A DNA stretch of 64,000 nt from PWQG01 sp040882255 (GCA_040882255.1 JBBEBP010000016.1:310001-374000); one strand, 5' to 3'; positions 53,842 to 63,509 are shown, numbered from the stretch's first letter. Numbers and translations are program-made. The notes: generated by a model from the letters alone, not told the origin.

Positions 53842-54027
53842 GGCACTCCCCGTTGTCGATGCCGCCCGATAGGCATCGGATTCTCAGTGGAGCGGTATTT
53901 TACATGATGCAGGGCTCCAGAGCATCCGCAATCTGCCAGCCGGCGCGCCCGGCAACAGGCAGGCGGACAAGTTAAATGGTACGATAGCAGTTTTCGAACA
54001 ACCCGAAATTCCGGAGACACAGTCAAC
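53842..54027. promoter_or_regulatory. Divergent glyA/ettA intergenic region
   Basis: On the minus strand, TAAAAT near 53894-53899 is a candidate glyA -10, and the presumed leader holds a 7-bp hairpin (53857-53863 with 53872-53878). On the plus strand, TACGAT about 45 nt before ettA is a weak candidate -10. No PurR or riboswitch motif is recognised. Confidence 0.35.
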
Positions 54028-55695
54028 ATGGCTCAGTTTGTCTACACGATGAACCGGGTGGGCAAGGTCGTCCCACCCAAAAAGGAAATCCTCAAGGATA
54101 TTTCCCTGTCATTCTTTCCCGGCGCCAAGATCGGTGTGCTGGGCCTCAACGGCGCGGGCAAGTCCACCCTGCTGCGTATCATGGCGGGTATCGACAAGGA
54201 GTATAACGGAGAGGCACGGGCCCAGAGCGACATCCGTGTCGGCTACCTGCCGCAGGAGCCGCAGCTCGATCCGGACAAGGACGTGCGCGGCAATGTCGAG
54301 GAGGGGATGGGCGAAACCATCCGGTTGATCGAGGAATTCAACGCCATCAGTGACCGCTTCGCCGAGCCGATGAGCGACGACGAGATGACGCAGCTGCTGG
54401 AACGGCAAGGTGAGCTGCAGAACGCCATCGACGCCTGCAATGGCTGGGAAATCGAGCGCACGCTGGAAGTGGCCGCCGAGGCCCTGCGCCTGCCGCCCTG
54501 GGACGCCGATGTAAACAAGCTTTCGGGCGGGGAGAAACGCCGCGTAGCCCTGTGCCGCCTGCTGTTATCCAATCCGGACATGCTGCTGTTGGACGAGCCC
54601 ACCAACCACCTCGACGCAGAGAGTGTGGCCTGGCTGGAACGTTTCCTGGTCGAATTCCCCGGCACCGTGGTCGCGATCACCCACGACCGCTACTTCCTGG
54701 ACAACGCGGCCGGCTGGATCCTGGAGCTGGACCGCGGCCATGGCATTCCCTACGAGGGCAACTACACCAATTGGCTGGAAGCCAAGGAAAAGCGCCTGGA
54801 GATCGAGAGTAAACAGGAAGCCGCTCGCGAACGCACCATCAAGTCCGAACTGGAGTGGGTGCGCACCAACCCCAAGGGCCGCCAGGCCAAGAGCAAGGCG
54901 CGGCTGGCCCGCTTCGAGGAGCTGAATTCGCAGGAATTCCAGAAGCGCAATGAAACCACCGAACTGTACATCCCGCCCGGCCCCCGCCTGGGTGACAAGG
55001 TCATCGAGGTCGAACACCTCAACAAGTCCTTCGAAGACCAGACGCTGATCGAGGACCTGAGCTTCTCGGTACCAAAAGGTGCCATCGTCGGCATCATCGG
55101 CGGCAACGGGGCGGGCAAGACCACCTTCCTGCGCATGCTGGTGGGCACCGAACAGCCCGACAGCGGATCGATCACGCTGGGCGAGACGGTGGACATGGCC
55201 TATGTCGACCAGAGCCGCGATGAACTGAACGGCAACAATACGGTCTGGGAGGAAATTTCGGAAGGGCATGACATCCTGCAGATCGGCAAGTATGAAGTGC
55301 CATCACGAGCCTATGTGGGCCGCTTCAACTTCAAGGGCGGCGACCAGCAGAAGTACATCAAGGAGCTGTCCGGCGGCGAGCGCAACCGGGTGCACCTGGC
55401 GAAACTGCTCAAACGCGGCGCCAATGTGCTGCTGCTGGACGAGCCGACCAACGACCTGGATGTGGAGACGCTGCGGGCACTGGAAGAAGGCCTGCTGAAC
55501 TTCCCGGGCACTGTGGTGGTGGTTTCACACGACCGCTGGTTCCTGGATCGCATCTGTACACATATGCTGGCTTTCGAGGGCGACAGCCAGGTGACGTTCC
55601 ACGAAGGGAATTACACGGATTACGAGGCGGACCGCAAGAAGCGTCTGGGTAGCGAGGCCCAGCCTACCCGTATGAAATACAAGAAACTGGCCTGA
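54028..55695 (+). CDS. ettA: Energy-dependent translational throttle protein EttA
   Basis: This 555-aa soluble ABC-F protein binds the ribosomal E site and gates entry into elongation according to ATP/ADP ratio. Two ABC cassettes: first P-loop GLNGAGKST (about residues 39-47), signature LSGGEKRRVALC; second P-loop GGNGAGKTT (about 355-363), signature LSGGERNRVHLAKLL. The arm and linker region (YEGNYTNWLEAKEKRLEIE...NPKGRQAKSKARLARFEEL) is that of EttA rather than Uup or YheS. Its stop abuts that of the lambda-P-like gene, with the two forming TGATCA. Confidence 0.96.
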   Translation: MAQFVYTMNRVGKVVPPKKEILKDISLSFFPGAKIGVLGLNGAGKSTLLRIMAGIDKEYNGEARAQSDIRVGYLPQEPQLDPDKDVRGNVEEGMGETIRLIEEFNAISDRFAEPMSDDEMTQLLERQGELQNAIDACNGWEIERTLEVAAEALRLPPWDADVNKLSGGEKRRVALCRLLLSNPDMLLLDEPTNHLDAESVAWLERFLVEFPGTVVAITHDRYFLDNAAGWILELDRGHGIPYEGNYTNWLEAKEKRLEIESKQEAARERTIKSELEWVRTNPKGRQAKSKARLARFEELNSQEFQKRNETTELYIPPGPRLGDKVIEVEHLNKSFEDQTLIEDLSFSVPKGAIVGIIGGNGAGKTTFLRMLVGTEQPDSGSITLGETVDMAYVDQSRDELNGNNTVWEEISEGHDILQIGKYEVPSRAYVGRFNFKGGDQQKYIKELSGGERNRVHLAKLLKRGANVLLLDEPTNDLDVETLRALEEGLLNFPGTVVVVSHDRWFLDRICTHMLAFEGDSQVTFHEGNYTDYEADRKKRLGSEAQPTRMKYKKLA

Positions 55696-56382
55696 TCAGA
55701 CATTCAGTTCCCTGCGCATGGCGTGCAGCTTCTCTTCCCTCTCCTCATCGGTCAACGGCGTTGAGGGATTGTCTTCCAGAGCCGGCGGCACCGGTTCGCT
55801 GATATCCTCACCGCGCATGACGCGCTGGCAGAGTTCGCGATAATACCTGGCAAAGACCGGCAGAGCCCGGTCTTCCGGTTCCGAGGCCAGCAGATGCCAG
55901 CCAGCCGCCCGGCCGGCGTGATAGACCGCCGGATGACTCCATTCGAAAGCGCTCTTGGGGCTTGGCGCCCGGCAGGCCTCCACATAGGCCTGACGCTCAT
56001 CCGGCAGACCGAACAGGCTGCCGCCTTCCTCGCAGGCCCGGATCACCACGGACAATGTGGGCAGAAATTCCTGGCTGCGTGTCAGCTTGCGGGCGGCCGC
56101 CAGGATCTGTGCGGGACTGAAACCGGACAGATTCTGATGCCAGTACTTCTTGGTCAACGCGAGCCGGCCAGCATCTCCATAGGCCTTGTGGTACTGGTTA
56201 TGGAAAGCAAGCTCAAATTCGGAAAAAAGCTGATTGATGGCATCGACCCGATCCGGCGAGCCACGCTCCCCGGACGCTCCGCCGTCACCGCGCTCACTCC
56301 GCCCAGCTGCGGTCCGTGAAGCGTCGGTACGCGGCTTCAACGCCTTGTCGGCCGTTCTCAGCAGTTGATTGATTTCCTTCAT
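55696..56382 (-). CDS. Phage lambda P-like replication protein (putative helicase loader)
   Basis: This 228-aa protein has the replication protein P fold: after a variable 45-residue N-terminus comes VDAINQLFSEFELAFHNQYH (about residues 46-65), then LALTKKYWHQNLSGFSPAQILAAARKL and LPTLSVVIRACEE, as in lambda P. Lambda P recruits the replicative helicase DnaB. Here there are no phage genes around it, so it looks like a resident chromosomal gene. Its start lies 89 nt inside the DnaT-domain gene, in another frame, with GGGAG 7 nt upstream. It probably delivers DnaB with its neighbour, in the manner of the E. coli dnaT-dnaC pair. Confidence 0.75.
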   Translation of the reverse strand: MKEINQLLRTADKALKPRTDASRTAAGRSERGDGGASGERGSPDRVDAINQLFSEFELAFHNQYHKAYGDAGRLALTKKYWHQNLSGFSPAQILAAARKLTRSQEFLPTLSVVIRACEEGGSLFGLPDERQAYVEACRAPSPKSAFEWSHPAVYHAGRAAGWHLLASEPEDRALPVFARYYRELCQRVMRGEDISEPVPPALEDNPSTPLTDEEREEKLHAMRRELNV

Positions 56383-57427
56383 GGCCCGCTCCCGACAGCC
56401 CGTTCAATTGACGGGCCCAACTGTACTTGATGTATTGCAGGAATCGCGTGTTCCAGGAAGATTGCGCCTGACCGGCATCCCGCCAGTACAGTATAAACTC
56501 TGGCAGCTTGCGACGGGCAAATACCTCGTCGATCTCGGCCAGTCGCAGGATCTCGAACACTTCCGGACTCGGCTCCCAGTCCTCCGGGATCGGCCGTGGT
56601 GTGCTGTCACGGGACAGGGAAGTGGCATACTTGGCCCACTGCCGGCGGATATGCTCGATGAACTTGGTGTTCCACGCCGAATGGGCCACACCCCGCTCAC
56701 GCCAGTACAGCACGAACTCCGGCACCGCATCCTCGATGAAGGCGCGGCTGACCCCCGCGTTGACCAGGATGTCCTGCGCTTCTTCATCCGGCCACCAGTC
56801 GGGTGACATCGGCGCTTCCAGGCGACTCGCACCTTGCCGGCTCTGTTCCTGCCGCCATTCCCGCAGCACATGTTTGTAGAACGCATTGCCCCAGGAAAAG
56901 CGGGACTGTCCCCGTTCGCGCCAGTACAGCACGAACTCGTCAATGCGGCTGCGCACGAACGCTTCGGGGATGTTGTGTTGCCGGCATTTCTCGATCCATT
57001 CGCGCGCCGGCTCCCAGTTGGGCGGGATGAAGCTGGCGCCCGAGCCGGCCGACCGGGTCGCATGGACAGCCGGCGCCGGCGGCACAGCGGAATTGGAAGC
57101 CTGCGCTTCACGTCCCTGCGTCCCCTGCTGATTGATGGCGAAATGCCAGCTTTCCTCCCGCCCCTTCGTGGCCTGGACCAGGATCAGCCCCAGATCCTGC
57201 AGGCTCTTCTGGACTCTGCGAATATCGATCATGGCCCAGAACGGCAGCGCCTCCATCAGGGTATGCTGGTCCAGCTCCACCCAGTCCAGCCCGTCATCGC
57301 CGGAGTGCCCCCGGTGACTCAGCAACTCACTGAGCACATGCAGCATAACCGCTTCCTCCAGCCCGATAGTGGCGGCCAGGGTCGGGGAGACGATCAATGG
57401 TCGCTCCGGTATAAGGGAAGACTGCAT
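56294..57427 (-). CDS. Triple DnaT-domain primosomal protein
   Basis: This 377-aa protein has an N-terminal winged-helix-like segment (about residues 10-90, LPFWAMIDIRRVQKSLQDLGLI) and a linker. Three tandem DnaT-type single-strand-binding domains follow, at about 134-193, 207-266 and 279-339. Each has the pattern W-x-P near the start, then EFVLYWRERG (or EFILYWRDAG) and SWNTKFIEHIRRQW-like ends. E. coli DnaT has one such domain and works in replication restart with PriA/PriB and DnaC. The overlap with the lambda-P-like gene suggests a joint role in helicase loading. A 7-bp hairpin (57456-57479) lies upstream. Confidence 0.75.
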   Translation of the reverse strand: MQSSLIPERPLIVSPTLAATIGLEEAVMLHVLSELLSHRGHSGDDGLDWVELDQHTLMEALPFWAMIDIRRVQKSLQDLGLILVQATKGREESWHFAINQQGTQGREAQASNSAVPPAPAVHATRSAGSGASFIPPNWEPAREWIEKCRQHNIPEAFVRSRIDEFVLYWRERGQSRFSWGNAFYKHVLREWRQEQSRQGASRLEAPMSPDWWPDEEAQDILVNAGVSRAFIEDAVPEFVLYWRERGVAHSAWNTKFIEHIRRQWAKYATSLSRDSTPRPIPEDWEPSPEVFEILRLAEIDEVFARRKLPEFILYWRDAGQAQSSWNTRFLQYIKYSWARQLNGLSGAGHEGNQSTAENGRQGVEAAYRRFTDRSWAE

Positions 57428-57542
57428 AAAAGGATCCGTCAGGTATTACAGGATGCGCGGAGCAACAACGCACTCCGCGAAAGCAGATGCTACCACAAAC
57501 CGCTACCGCACACGCAGACGCACCACCAGCAGGCGGCCGGGA

Positions 57543-58541
57543 TCAGAAGCCTTCCAGAACGACCTTGCCAACCGTGTGCTCGGTCTTCATGGCCTGGTGG
57601 GCGCGCTCCAGATTTGCTGCGCTGATGGTACCGTAGTGCTCGCCCATCGTGCTCTTGAGCGCCCCCTTGTCGATGAGTCCCGCCACCTCGGTGAGCAGAT
57701 CATGCTGCACCGCCATGTCCGCAGTCTTGAACATGGGCCGGGTGAACATGAACTCCCAGTGCAGTGACAGGCTCTTCTGTTTCAGCTTCATGATGTCGAG
57801 TGGCTCGGCCGGATCATCAATCAGCGACAGCCGTCCCTGTGGCCGCAATATAGCGACCAGATCCTCGAAGTGCTGGTGCGTCCGGTTCACACAGGCAGCG
57901 TCCGTGATATCCGCCACGCCGGCCCGCTCCAGCTCATCCTTCAGGGGCTGACTGTGATCCAGTACATGATGCGCGCCCAGGGATTCGACCCACTGCCGGC
58001 TCTCGGGACGGGATGCAGTACCGATCACGGTGGCCCGGGTCAGCTGCCGGGCCAGCTGGATCAGCATAGAGCCCACGCCGCCCCCGGCGCCGACCACCAG
58101 TACAGTGCGGTCCTCGCCCCCGCCGTCCCGGGGCAGTTGCAGGCGGTCGAACAGCATTTCCCAGGCGGTGATCGTGGTCAGCGGCAAGGCCGCCGCCTCG
58201 GCATCGCCCAGTGAAGACGGTGCTTTCGCGGCGACTCGTTCATCAACGCACTGGAACTCGGCATTGCAACCCTGCCGCGTCACATCGCCGGCATACCACA
58301 CCCGGTCCCCCACCGAAAAACGCCTGACATCACTACCAACCTCCACGACCTCGCCGACCGCATCCCAGCCCAGCACCTTCGGACTACCCTCGTCCGGCTC
58401 CACACGCCCCCGGATCTTGGTGTCCACGGGGTTGACGGCAATGGCCCGGACCGCGACCAGCAGATCGCCCGGCCCCGGTTCCGGGCGCTCGATGGTGATG
58501 TCCTGCAACGGACCGGTGCCTGTATAACCTACAGCTTTCAT
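57543..58541 (-). CDS. Zinc-type alcohol dehydrogenase-like / quinone oxidoreductase
   Basis: This 332-aa medium-chain dehydrogenase/reductase begins MKAVGYTGTGPL with the GroES-like domain (EPGPGDLLVAVRAIAVNPVDTKIRG, VLGWDAVGEVVEVGSDV). The Rossmann fold has VLVVGAGGGVGSMLIQLARQL. The structural and catalytic zinc cysteine pattern is absent, as in zeta-crystallin-like members that reduce quinones or enoyl compounds with NADPH. AGGAAGGA precedes the ATG at 58541; the longer frame from 58601 is not supported. It is monocistronic. Confidence 0.85.
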   Translation of the reverse strand: MKAVGYTGTGPLQDITIERPEPGPGDLLVAVRAIAVNPVDTKIRGRVEPDEGSPKVLGWDAVGEVVEVGSDVRRFSVGDRVWYAGDVTRQGCNAEFQCVDERVAAKAPSSLGDAEAAALPLTTITAWEMLFDRLQLPRDGGGEDRTVLVVGAGGGVGSMLIQLARQLTRATVIGTASRPESRQWVESLGAHHVLDHSQPLKDELERAGVADITDAACVNRTHQHFEDLVAILRPQGRLSLIDDPAEPLDIMKLKQKSLSLHWEFMFTRPMFKTADMAVQHDLLTEVAGLIDKGALKSTMGEHYGTISAANLERAHQAMKTEHTVGKVVLEGF

Positions 58542-58934
58542 GATTCCTTCCTCGGTTCCTGGTTTGATGGTCGTCGGGGAGCAGTGACCCCCGGTCATCA
58601 TACACCGCCTTTCGCGCGGACTTCGACCCGGCTTTCACGGCCCCGACCACCGCATGGATGACAAGTTTGTTTTGCGCCGCCATGAACGCTGGCTCATGCG
58701 CCCGCTTACCCGCTCCTGCCATGATCAACCGAAGCAGATAATCGGCGACGATTACACTTCCAATATGGACCACCTAATCAAAAACAGGGCCGCAAAGAAA
58801 AGGGCCACTCCGCCACCTGACGTTCCCACAGGAAACTGCATCCCCCCGAAATAGAACCGATTTCCTCCGCATTTTTACTAACCGCCCTGTTCGTGTACCA
58901 TGGGGCGCTTGTGAAGCAACGAATCGGGGGAAAT
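58542..58934. promoter_or_regulatory. Intergenic region before the TonB-dependent receptor
   Basis: This 393-bp region has no supportable gene. For the receptor (plus), TTTACT (58874-58879) and TACCAT (58896-58901) with a 16-bp spacer are candidate promoter elements. I see no Fur-type box. The stretch 58730-58870 is comparatively AT-rich. The oxidoreductase promoter on the minus strand is not obvious. Confidence 0.35.
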
Positions 58935-61433
58935 ATGTTCAGGAAATCGCGCCTTAACCAGGCTGTGCTGTCTGTCATCGCTACATCATTCACGGTACCC
59001 GCAGCGGCCCAGATCGAGGAAGTTCTGGTCACCGCCACCAAGCGCGAGGAAAGCGCGCAGGACGTCCCGGTCGCCGTACAGGCGCTGGACGGCACCACGC
59101 TCGACGACCTGAACATCGGCAATTTCGACGACTATGTCCGTTTCCTGCCCAACGTGACCTTCGGCGGCCGGGGACCAGGACAGTCCACCGTCTATATCCG
59201 CGGCATGGCCGTGGAACCGATCACCGTACTCCTCTCCGGCGCGCAGGGCAGCGTGCCCAACGTGGCGCTCTATCTTGACGAGCAGCCAGTAACGGCACCC
59301 GGGCGGAACCTGGACGTGTATGCCGCCGACATGCAGCGCATCGAAGTACTGCCCGGGCCTCAGGGCACGATCTTTGGCGCCAGCTCCCAGGCCGGCACAG
59401 TCCGCCTGATCACCAACAAACCACAGTTTGATGGCTTCTCCGCCGGCGCGGAAATGTCCGCCAGCTCCACGAAGGGCGGCGACATGAGCAGCTCCCTGGA
59501 AGGCTTCCTGAATATTCCGGTGAGCGACGAACTGGCCTTCCGCGCCGCGTTCTACAACGTGCGCCAGGGTGGCTACATCGACAATACCTACGGCACATTC
59601 TCTACAGACCCGTCCATCAATCCGGACTCCAACGCCACACCGGATGCGGCGTCCTACGAGGAAGGCGACAATCTCGCCCTGACAGAGGATAATTTCAACG
59701 ACAGCTTCTACCAAGGCATGCGCCTCAGTGGTACGTGGTTGATCAACCCCGACTGGGACCTGACCGTCCAGCACACACAGCAGGAGCTGGGCGCGGACGG
59801 TGTATTCGATTATGACCCCGAGGTCGGTGACCTGAAGGCCAATCGCTACTTCCCCGATCAGATGGAGGACGAATTCGGCCTGACCACCTGGACTGCCAAC
59901 GGACGTCTGGGCATGCTGGAAACCGTCTACACGGGCGGCTACCTGGATCGCCAGATCAACCAGTCCGTGGACTACACCGGCTACAACAACTCTGGTGCCT
60001 TCATCAACTATTACACCTGCACCTACACCAACCCGGACTACGTGGTGAACTATGGTATTGATCCAGAGTACATCACACCCGGAGGCCGTGAATGCCTGAC
60101 ACCGGCGAAAGGTACGCAAATCGACCAGGGACACGAGCGGATCACGCACGAGTTCCGCGTCAGCACGCCCCAGGGCCAACGGCTGCGCGCCACGGGCGGG
60201 GTGTTCTATGACGATTTCGAAATCAACACCGTGGATGATTTCCTGTACCTGGCCGTCAAGGACCTCGGATTCGCACCCAACCAGCCGATCCCGGGCGCTC
60301 ATGCCAACAATTCAGAAACGCGCGCACCGGGTGTTGCCTTCTTCAACGACGTAACCCGCACGGAAGAACAACTGGCCTTTTTCGGTGAAGTCAGCTACGA
60401 CTTGATCCCGAATCGCCTGGAAGCGACCGTGGGCCTGCGTCACTATGATCTGGAGCAGGAATTCAGAGGACAGTCCAGTTTCGCCAGCGGCATCTTCGTC
60501 GGCTCAGAGGACCAGGGTGCGGGTCGTAATTACGACAACGCCGGCAGTGTGAATGCTCCCGGTTTTGATCCGGATGCCGAACCGGCGCCGGGCAACGTCG
60601 ACCCGGATGTCCCCGGTCACAGCACCGACGCCCTGACACTGGACGGTGTCATTCCCAAGTTCACGCTGAACTACACACCGACCGAAAGCGCGTTGTTGTA
60701 TGCCACCTACTCGGAAGGCTTCCGCCCCGGTGGTTTCAACCGTGGTGGCGGTGTCTACTCACTGAACCCGGACTTCCCGACCGTCCCCACCACGTATGAC
60801 ACGGACGACGTGGTGAACTATGAACTGGGCTGGAAGACCCGCTGGATGGACAACCGCCTGCAGTTCAACGGCAACGTTTATTTCATCGAGTGGACGGACA
60901 TGCAGGTTTCGCGTTTCGACCCCGAGAACGTCTCCATTCTGACCTTCATCGAGAACTCGGCCGACTCGGAGATCCGCGGTATCGAAGGCGATGTTGCCTG
61001 GATGGCCACGGAGAACCTGACGCTGAATGCCGCCTTCTCGTACAATGACACGGAACTGACCAGCGTCTCCGCACAGATCGTGGAACTGCCGGGTGAAGGG
61101 GCTCAACTGCCGCTGACGCCGGAATTCCAGGGGACGGTTCGGGCACGCTACGACTGGTTTGCCGGAGGCTTCAACCTGTTCACGCAGGCAGCCGTGCAGT
61201 ACGCCGGCGACAGCTACAGTTCACTGATCGTCCAGGAACGCGAGCAGCAGGACGCGTATAGCACCATGGACCTGTCCGCCGGGATCGCCCGCGACAACTG
61301 GAGAGCCAAGCTGTTTGTCGAGAACGCCACTGATGAGCGCGCGGAGCTGTTCATCAACTCGCAGGACCACATCCGCCGCATCAACACCAACCGGCCCCGG
61401 ACCGTCGGTCTGAACCTGTCGGTGAATTTCTGA
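58935..61433 (+). CDS. TonB-dependent outer membrane receptor
   Basis: This 832-aa outer-membrane beta-barrel with plug imports a bulky substrate using TonB energy. A signal peptide (residues 1-25, ending AAA) precedes the TonB box EEVLVTATKRE; the plug has VPVAVQALDG, YIRGMAV and RIEVLPGPQGTIFGASSQAGTV. The barrel contains YATYSEGFRPGGFNRGG and ends RTVGLNLSVNF with the terminal Phe needed for assembly. The architecture matches receptors abundant in marine gammaproteobacteria and sphingomonads. The substrate is unknown. A TPR-sulfotransferase follows after 7 nt. Confidence 0.93.
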   Translation: MFRKSRLNQAVLSVIATSFTVPAAAQIEEVLVTATKREESAQDVPVAVQALDGTTLDDLNIGNFDDYVRFLPNVTFGGRGPGQSTVYIRGMAVEPITVLLSGAQGSVPNVALYLDEQPVTAPGRNLDVYAADMQRIEVLPGPQGTIFGASSQAGTVRLITNKPQFDGFSAGAEMSASSTKGGDMSSSLEGFLNIPVSDELAFRAAFYNVRQGGYIDNTYGTFSTDPSINPDSNATPDAASYEEGDNLALTEDNFNDSFYQGMRLSGTWLINPDWDLTVQHTQQELGADGVFDYDPEVGDLKANRYFPDQMEDEFGLTTWTANGRLGMLETVYTGGYLDRQINQSVDYTGYNNSGAFINYYTCTYTNPDYVVNYGIDPEYITPGGRECLTPAKGTQIDQGHERITHEFRVSTPQGQRLRATGGVFYDDFEINTVDDFLYLAVKDLGFAPNQPIPGAHANNSETRAPGVAFFNDVTRTEEQLAFFGEVSYDLIPNRLEATVGLRHYDLEQEFRGQSSFASGIFVGSEDQGAGRNYDNAGSVNAPGFDPDAEPAPGNVDPDVPGHSTDALTLDGVIPKFTLNYTPTESALLYATYSEGFRPGGFNRGGGVYSLNPDFPTVPTTYDTDDVVNYELGWKTRWMDNRLQFNGNVYFIEWTDMQVSRFDPENVSILTFIENSADSEIRGIEGDVAWMATENLTLNAAFSYNDTELTSVSAQIVELPGEGAQLPLTPEFQGTVRARYDWFAGGFNLFTQAAVQYAGDSYSSLIVQEREQQDAYSTMDLSAGIARDNWRAKLFVENATDERAELFINSQDHIRRINTNRPRTVGLNLSVNF

Positions 61434-61440
61434 CACGCCC

Positions 61441-63405
61441 GTGTCAGTAGAGCAAGCCAAAGCGGCCCTGCAGGGCGGAGACCCTGCAGGCGCTGCACGC
61501 CTGGCCGGGGAGGCCCTGAAGCAGACACCGGAAAGCACCGATGCGCTGTACGTCAGGGCCGTTGCCCTGCGCTATCTTGACCAGTATGAAGAGGCCCGCC
61601 AGACACTGGATCGCCTGAAGTCCCTGCGGCCCGGCTACGGCCGTGCGTGGCAGGAAGAAGGTCACCTGAAGTCCCGTTACGGAGAGACTGACGGCGCCAT
61701 CCATGCATACGAAGAAGCCATCAGCCACAATCCGGCCCTGACAGCAAGCTGGCATGCACTGGCAAGCCTGTACCGCTCACAGAACCGGGCAGGGGAAGCA
61801 CAACGCGCACAGGCGCAATTCCAACGCCTGTCCGGGCTGCCTCGCGAACTGGTATCAGTGGCCAGCTTCATGCACGAGGGCAAACTCTACAAGGCGGAGC
61901 GGCTGTGCCGCGCCTTTCTCCAGAAACACCCCCACCACCCGGAAGCCATGCGATTGCTGGCCAATCTGGGGGTAAAACTGCATGTGCTGGATGATGCGGA
62001 GTTCCTGCTGGAGAGCGCGCTGGAGTTCCAGCCAGACTTTGTCATTGCCCGGGTCGACTACGTGGATGTACTGCAGCGTCGCCAGAGGTACCAGCGCGCC
62101 CTGGAAGAAGCCCGCAAATTGTGCGACATGGATCCGAAGAATCCGGCTTTTCAGAGCCTGTACGCCAATCAATGCATGTCCGTGGGCGACTACGACGAAG
62201 CACTGACCATCTACGACCGGGTATTGAAGGAGATGCCGGACAACAGTCAGGTCTACCTGGTACAGGGACACGCACTGAAAACCGTGGGCCGACAACAGGA
62301 CGCCATCACCGCCTACCACGAAGCAGCACGGCACCGCCCCTGGTTCGGAGATGCCTGGTGGAGCCTGGCCAACCTGAAGACCTACACATTCACCGATGCC
62401 GAAATACAGACCATGCGTGAACAGGAGGCTTCAGCCGGCATTCCCCTGGCGGATCGATACCACCTTTGTTTCGCGCTGGGCAAAGCCCTGGAAGACCGTG
62501 CAGAGTGGACGGAGTCCTTCGAATACTACAGGCGTGGCAACGACATGAAGCGCCAGGAGACCCGTTACAGCACTGAGCGCACTGAAAAGGAATTCCGGCT
62601 GCAGCGCGAGACGTGTACGCCGGCGCTGTTCGAGAAGTACCGGGACGCCGGCCATCCTGCACCGGACCCGATCTTCATCGTGGGTCTGCCGCGTGCCGGA
62701 TCAACGCTGCTGGAGCAGATACTGGCTTCACACTCCCGGGTTGACGGGACGCTCGAGCTGCCCAACATCATGGCACTGGCTCACAGACTGGACGGCCGCC
62801 GCCGGGTGGATGACGAGCCCCGCTACCCGGGAATTCTCAGCGAACTGCCCGCCGGGAAACTGGCCGCATTCGGTCAGCAGTATCTGGATGATACGGCCAT
62901 CTACCGTGAGGGAGCTGCATTTTTCACCGACAAGATGCCCAACAACTTCCGCCACATCGGACTGATACACCTGATCCTTCCCAACGCGAAGATCATCGAT
63001 GCCCGGCGCCACCCCATGGCCTGCTGCTTCAGCGGGTTCAAACAGCTGTTTGCCGAGGGCCAGGAGTTCACCTATGGCCTGGAACAGATGGGACACTACT
63101 ACCGGGGCTACGTAGAGCTCATGGACCACTGGGACCGGGTACTGCCCGGCCGCATCCTGCGTGTCCACCACGAGGACGTGGTAGAGGATCTGGAGACACA
63201 GGTACGGCGGCTACTGGAGTTCTGTGGTCTGGAGTTCGAACCGGCCTGCCTGGACTTCCACCGCACGGAGCGCGTGGTGCGCACCGCCAGCTCGGAGCAG
63301 GTACGTCAACCGATCAACAAAGAGGGGCTGGAGCAGTGGCGCCACTACGAACCCTGGCTCGACCCCCTGAAAAAAGCACTGGGCCCCGTGCTGGATGCCT
63401 ACTGA
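61441..63405 (+). CDS. TPR-repeat sulfotransferase family protein
   Basis: This 654-aa protein has about nine tetratricopeptide repeats (residues 1-340, for example EAISHNPALTASWHALASLY and YDEALTIYDRVLKEMPDNSQ). A C-terminal sulfotransferase-like domain follows: the PAPS 5'-phosphosulfate loop FIVGLPRAGSTLLEQIL is at about 412-428, and KIIDARRHPMACCFSGFKQ is the 3'-phosphate-binding segment. It probably sulfates a protein or glycan docked on the repeats. No signal peptide is evident. The GTG start lies 7 nt after the receptor stop, so the two form an operon. Confidence 0.87.
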   Translation: MSVEQAKAALQGGDPAGAARLAGEALKQTPESTDALYVRAVALRYLDQYEEARQTLDRLKSLRPGYGRAWQEEGHLKSRYGETDGAIHAYEEAISHNPALTASWHALASLYRSQNRAGEAQRAQAQFQRLSGLPRELVSVASFMHEGKLYKAERLCRAFLQKHPHHPEAMRLLANLGVKLHVLDDAEFLLESALEFQPDFVIARVDYVDVLQRRQRYQRALEEARKLCDMDPKNPAFQSLYANQCMSVGDYDEALTIYDRVLKEMPDNSQVYLVQGHALKTVGRQQDAITAYHEAARHRPWFGDAWWSLANLKTYTFTDAEIQTMREQEASAGIPLADRYHLCFALGKALEDRAEWTESFEYYRRGNDMKRQETRYSTERTEKEFRLQRETCTPALFEKYRDAGHPAPDPIFIVGLPRAGSTLLEQILASHSRVDGTLELPNIMALAHRLDGRRRVDDEPRYPGILSELPAGKLAAFGQQYLDDTAIYREGAAFFTDKMPNNFRHIGLIHLILPNAKIIDARRHPMACCFSGFKQLFAEGQEFTYGLEQMGHYYRGYVELMDHWDRVLPGRILRVHHEDVVEDLETQVRRLLEFCGLEFEPACLDFHRTERVVRTASSEQVRQPINKEGLEQWRHYEPWLDPLKKALGPVLDAY

Positions 63406-63478
63406 GCGCGTGACGGAACCGCCCCTTTCCTGCGGATACCTGCCTTTTTACATATCAGGACTTTTTATGGCTCAGGAC

Positions 63479-63509
63479 TTGGAAAACGGTTTCATTTCTG
63501 ACATATTAT
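63479..63509 (+). promoter_or_regulatory. Candidate promoter for the tRNA-Pro/tRNA-Thr pair
   Basis: TTGGAA (63479-63484) and TATTAT (63504-63509) are separated by 19 bp. A GC-rich discriminator (GCGCCCCGG) follows, as is typical of stringently controlled stable-RNA promoters. Confidence 0.5.

Noticed and set aside
55696..57427. Prophage remnant based on the lambda-P-like gene
   Set aside because: Flanking genes are ordinary chromosomal genes (ettA and an oxidoreductase), with no integrase, structural phage genes or attachment repeats; base composition looks like that of the neighbours.
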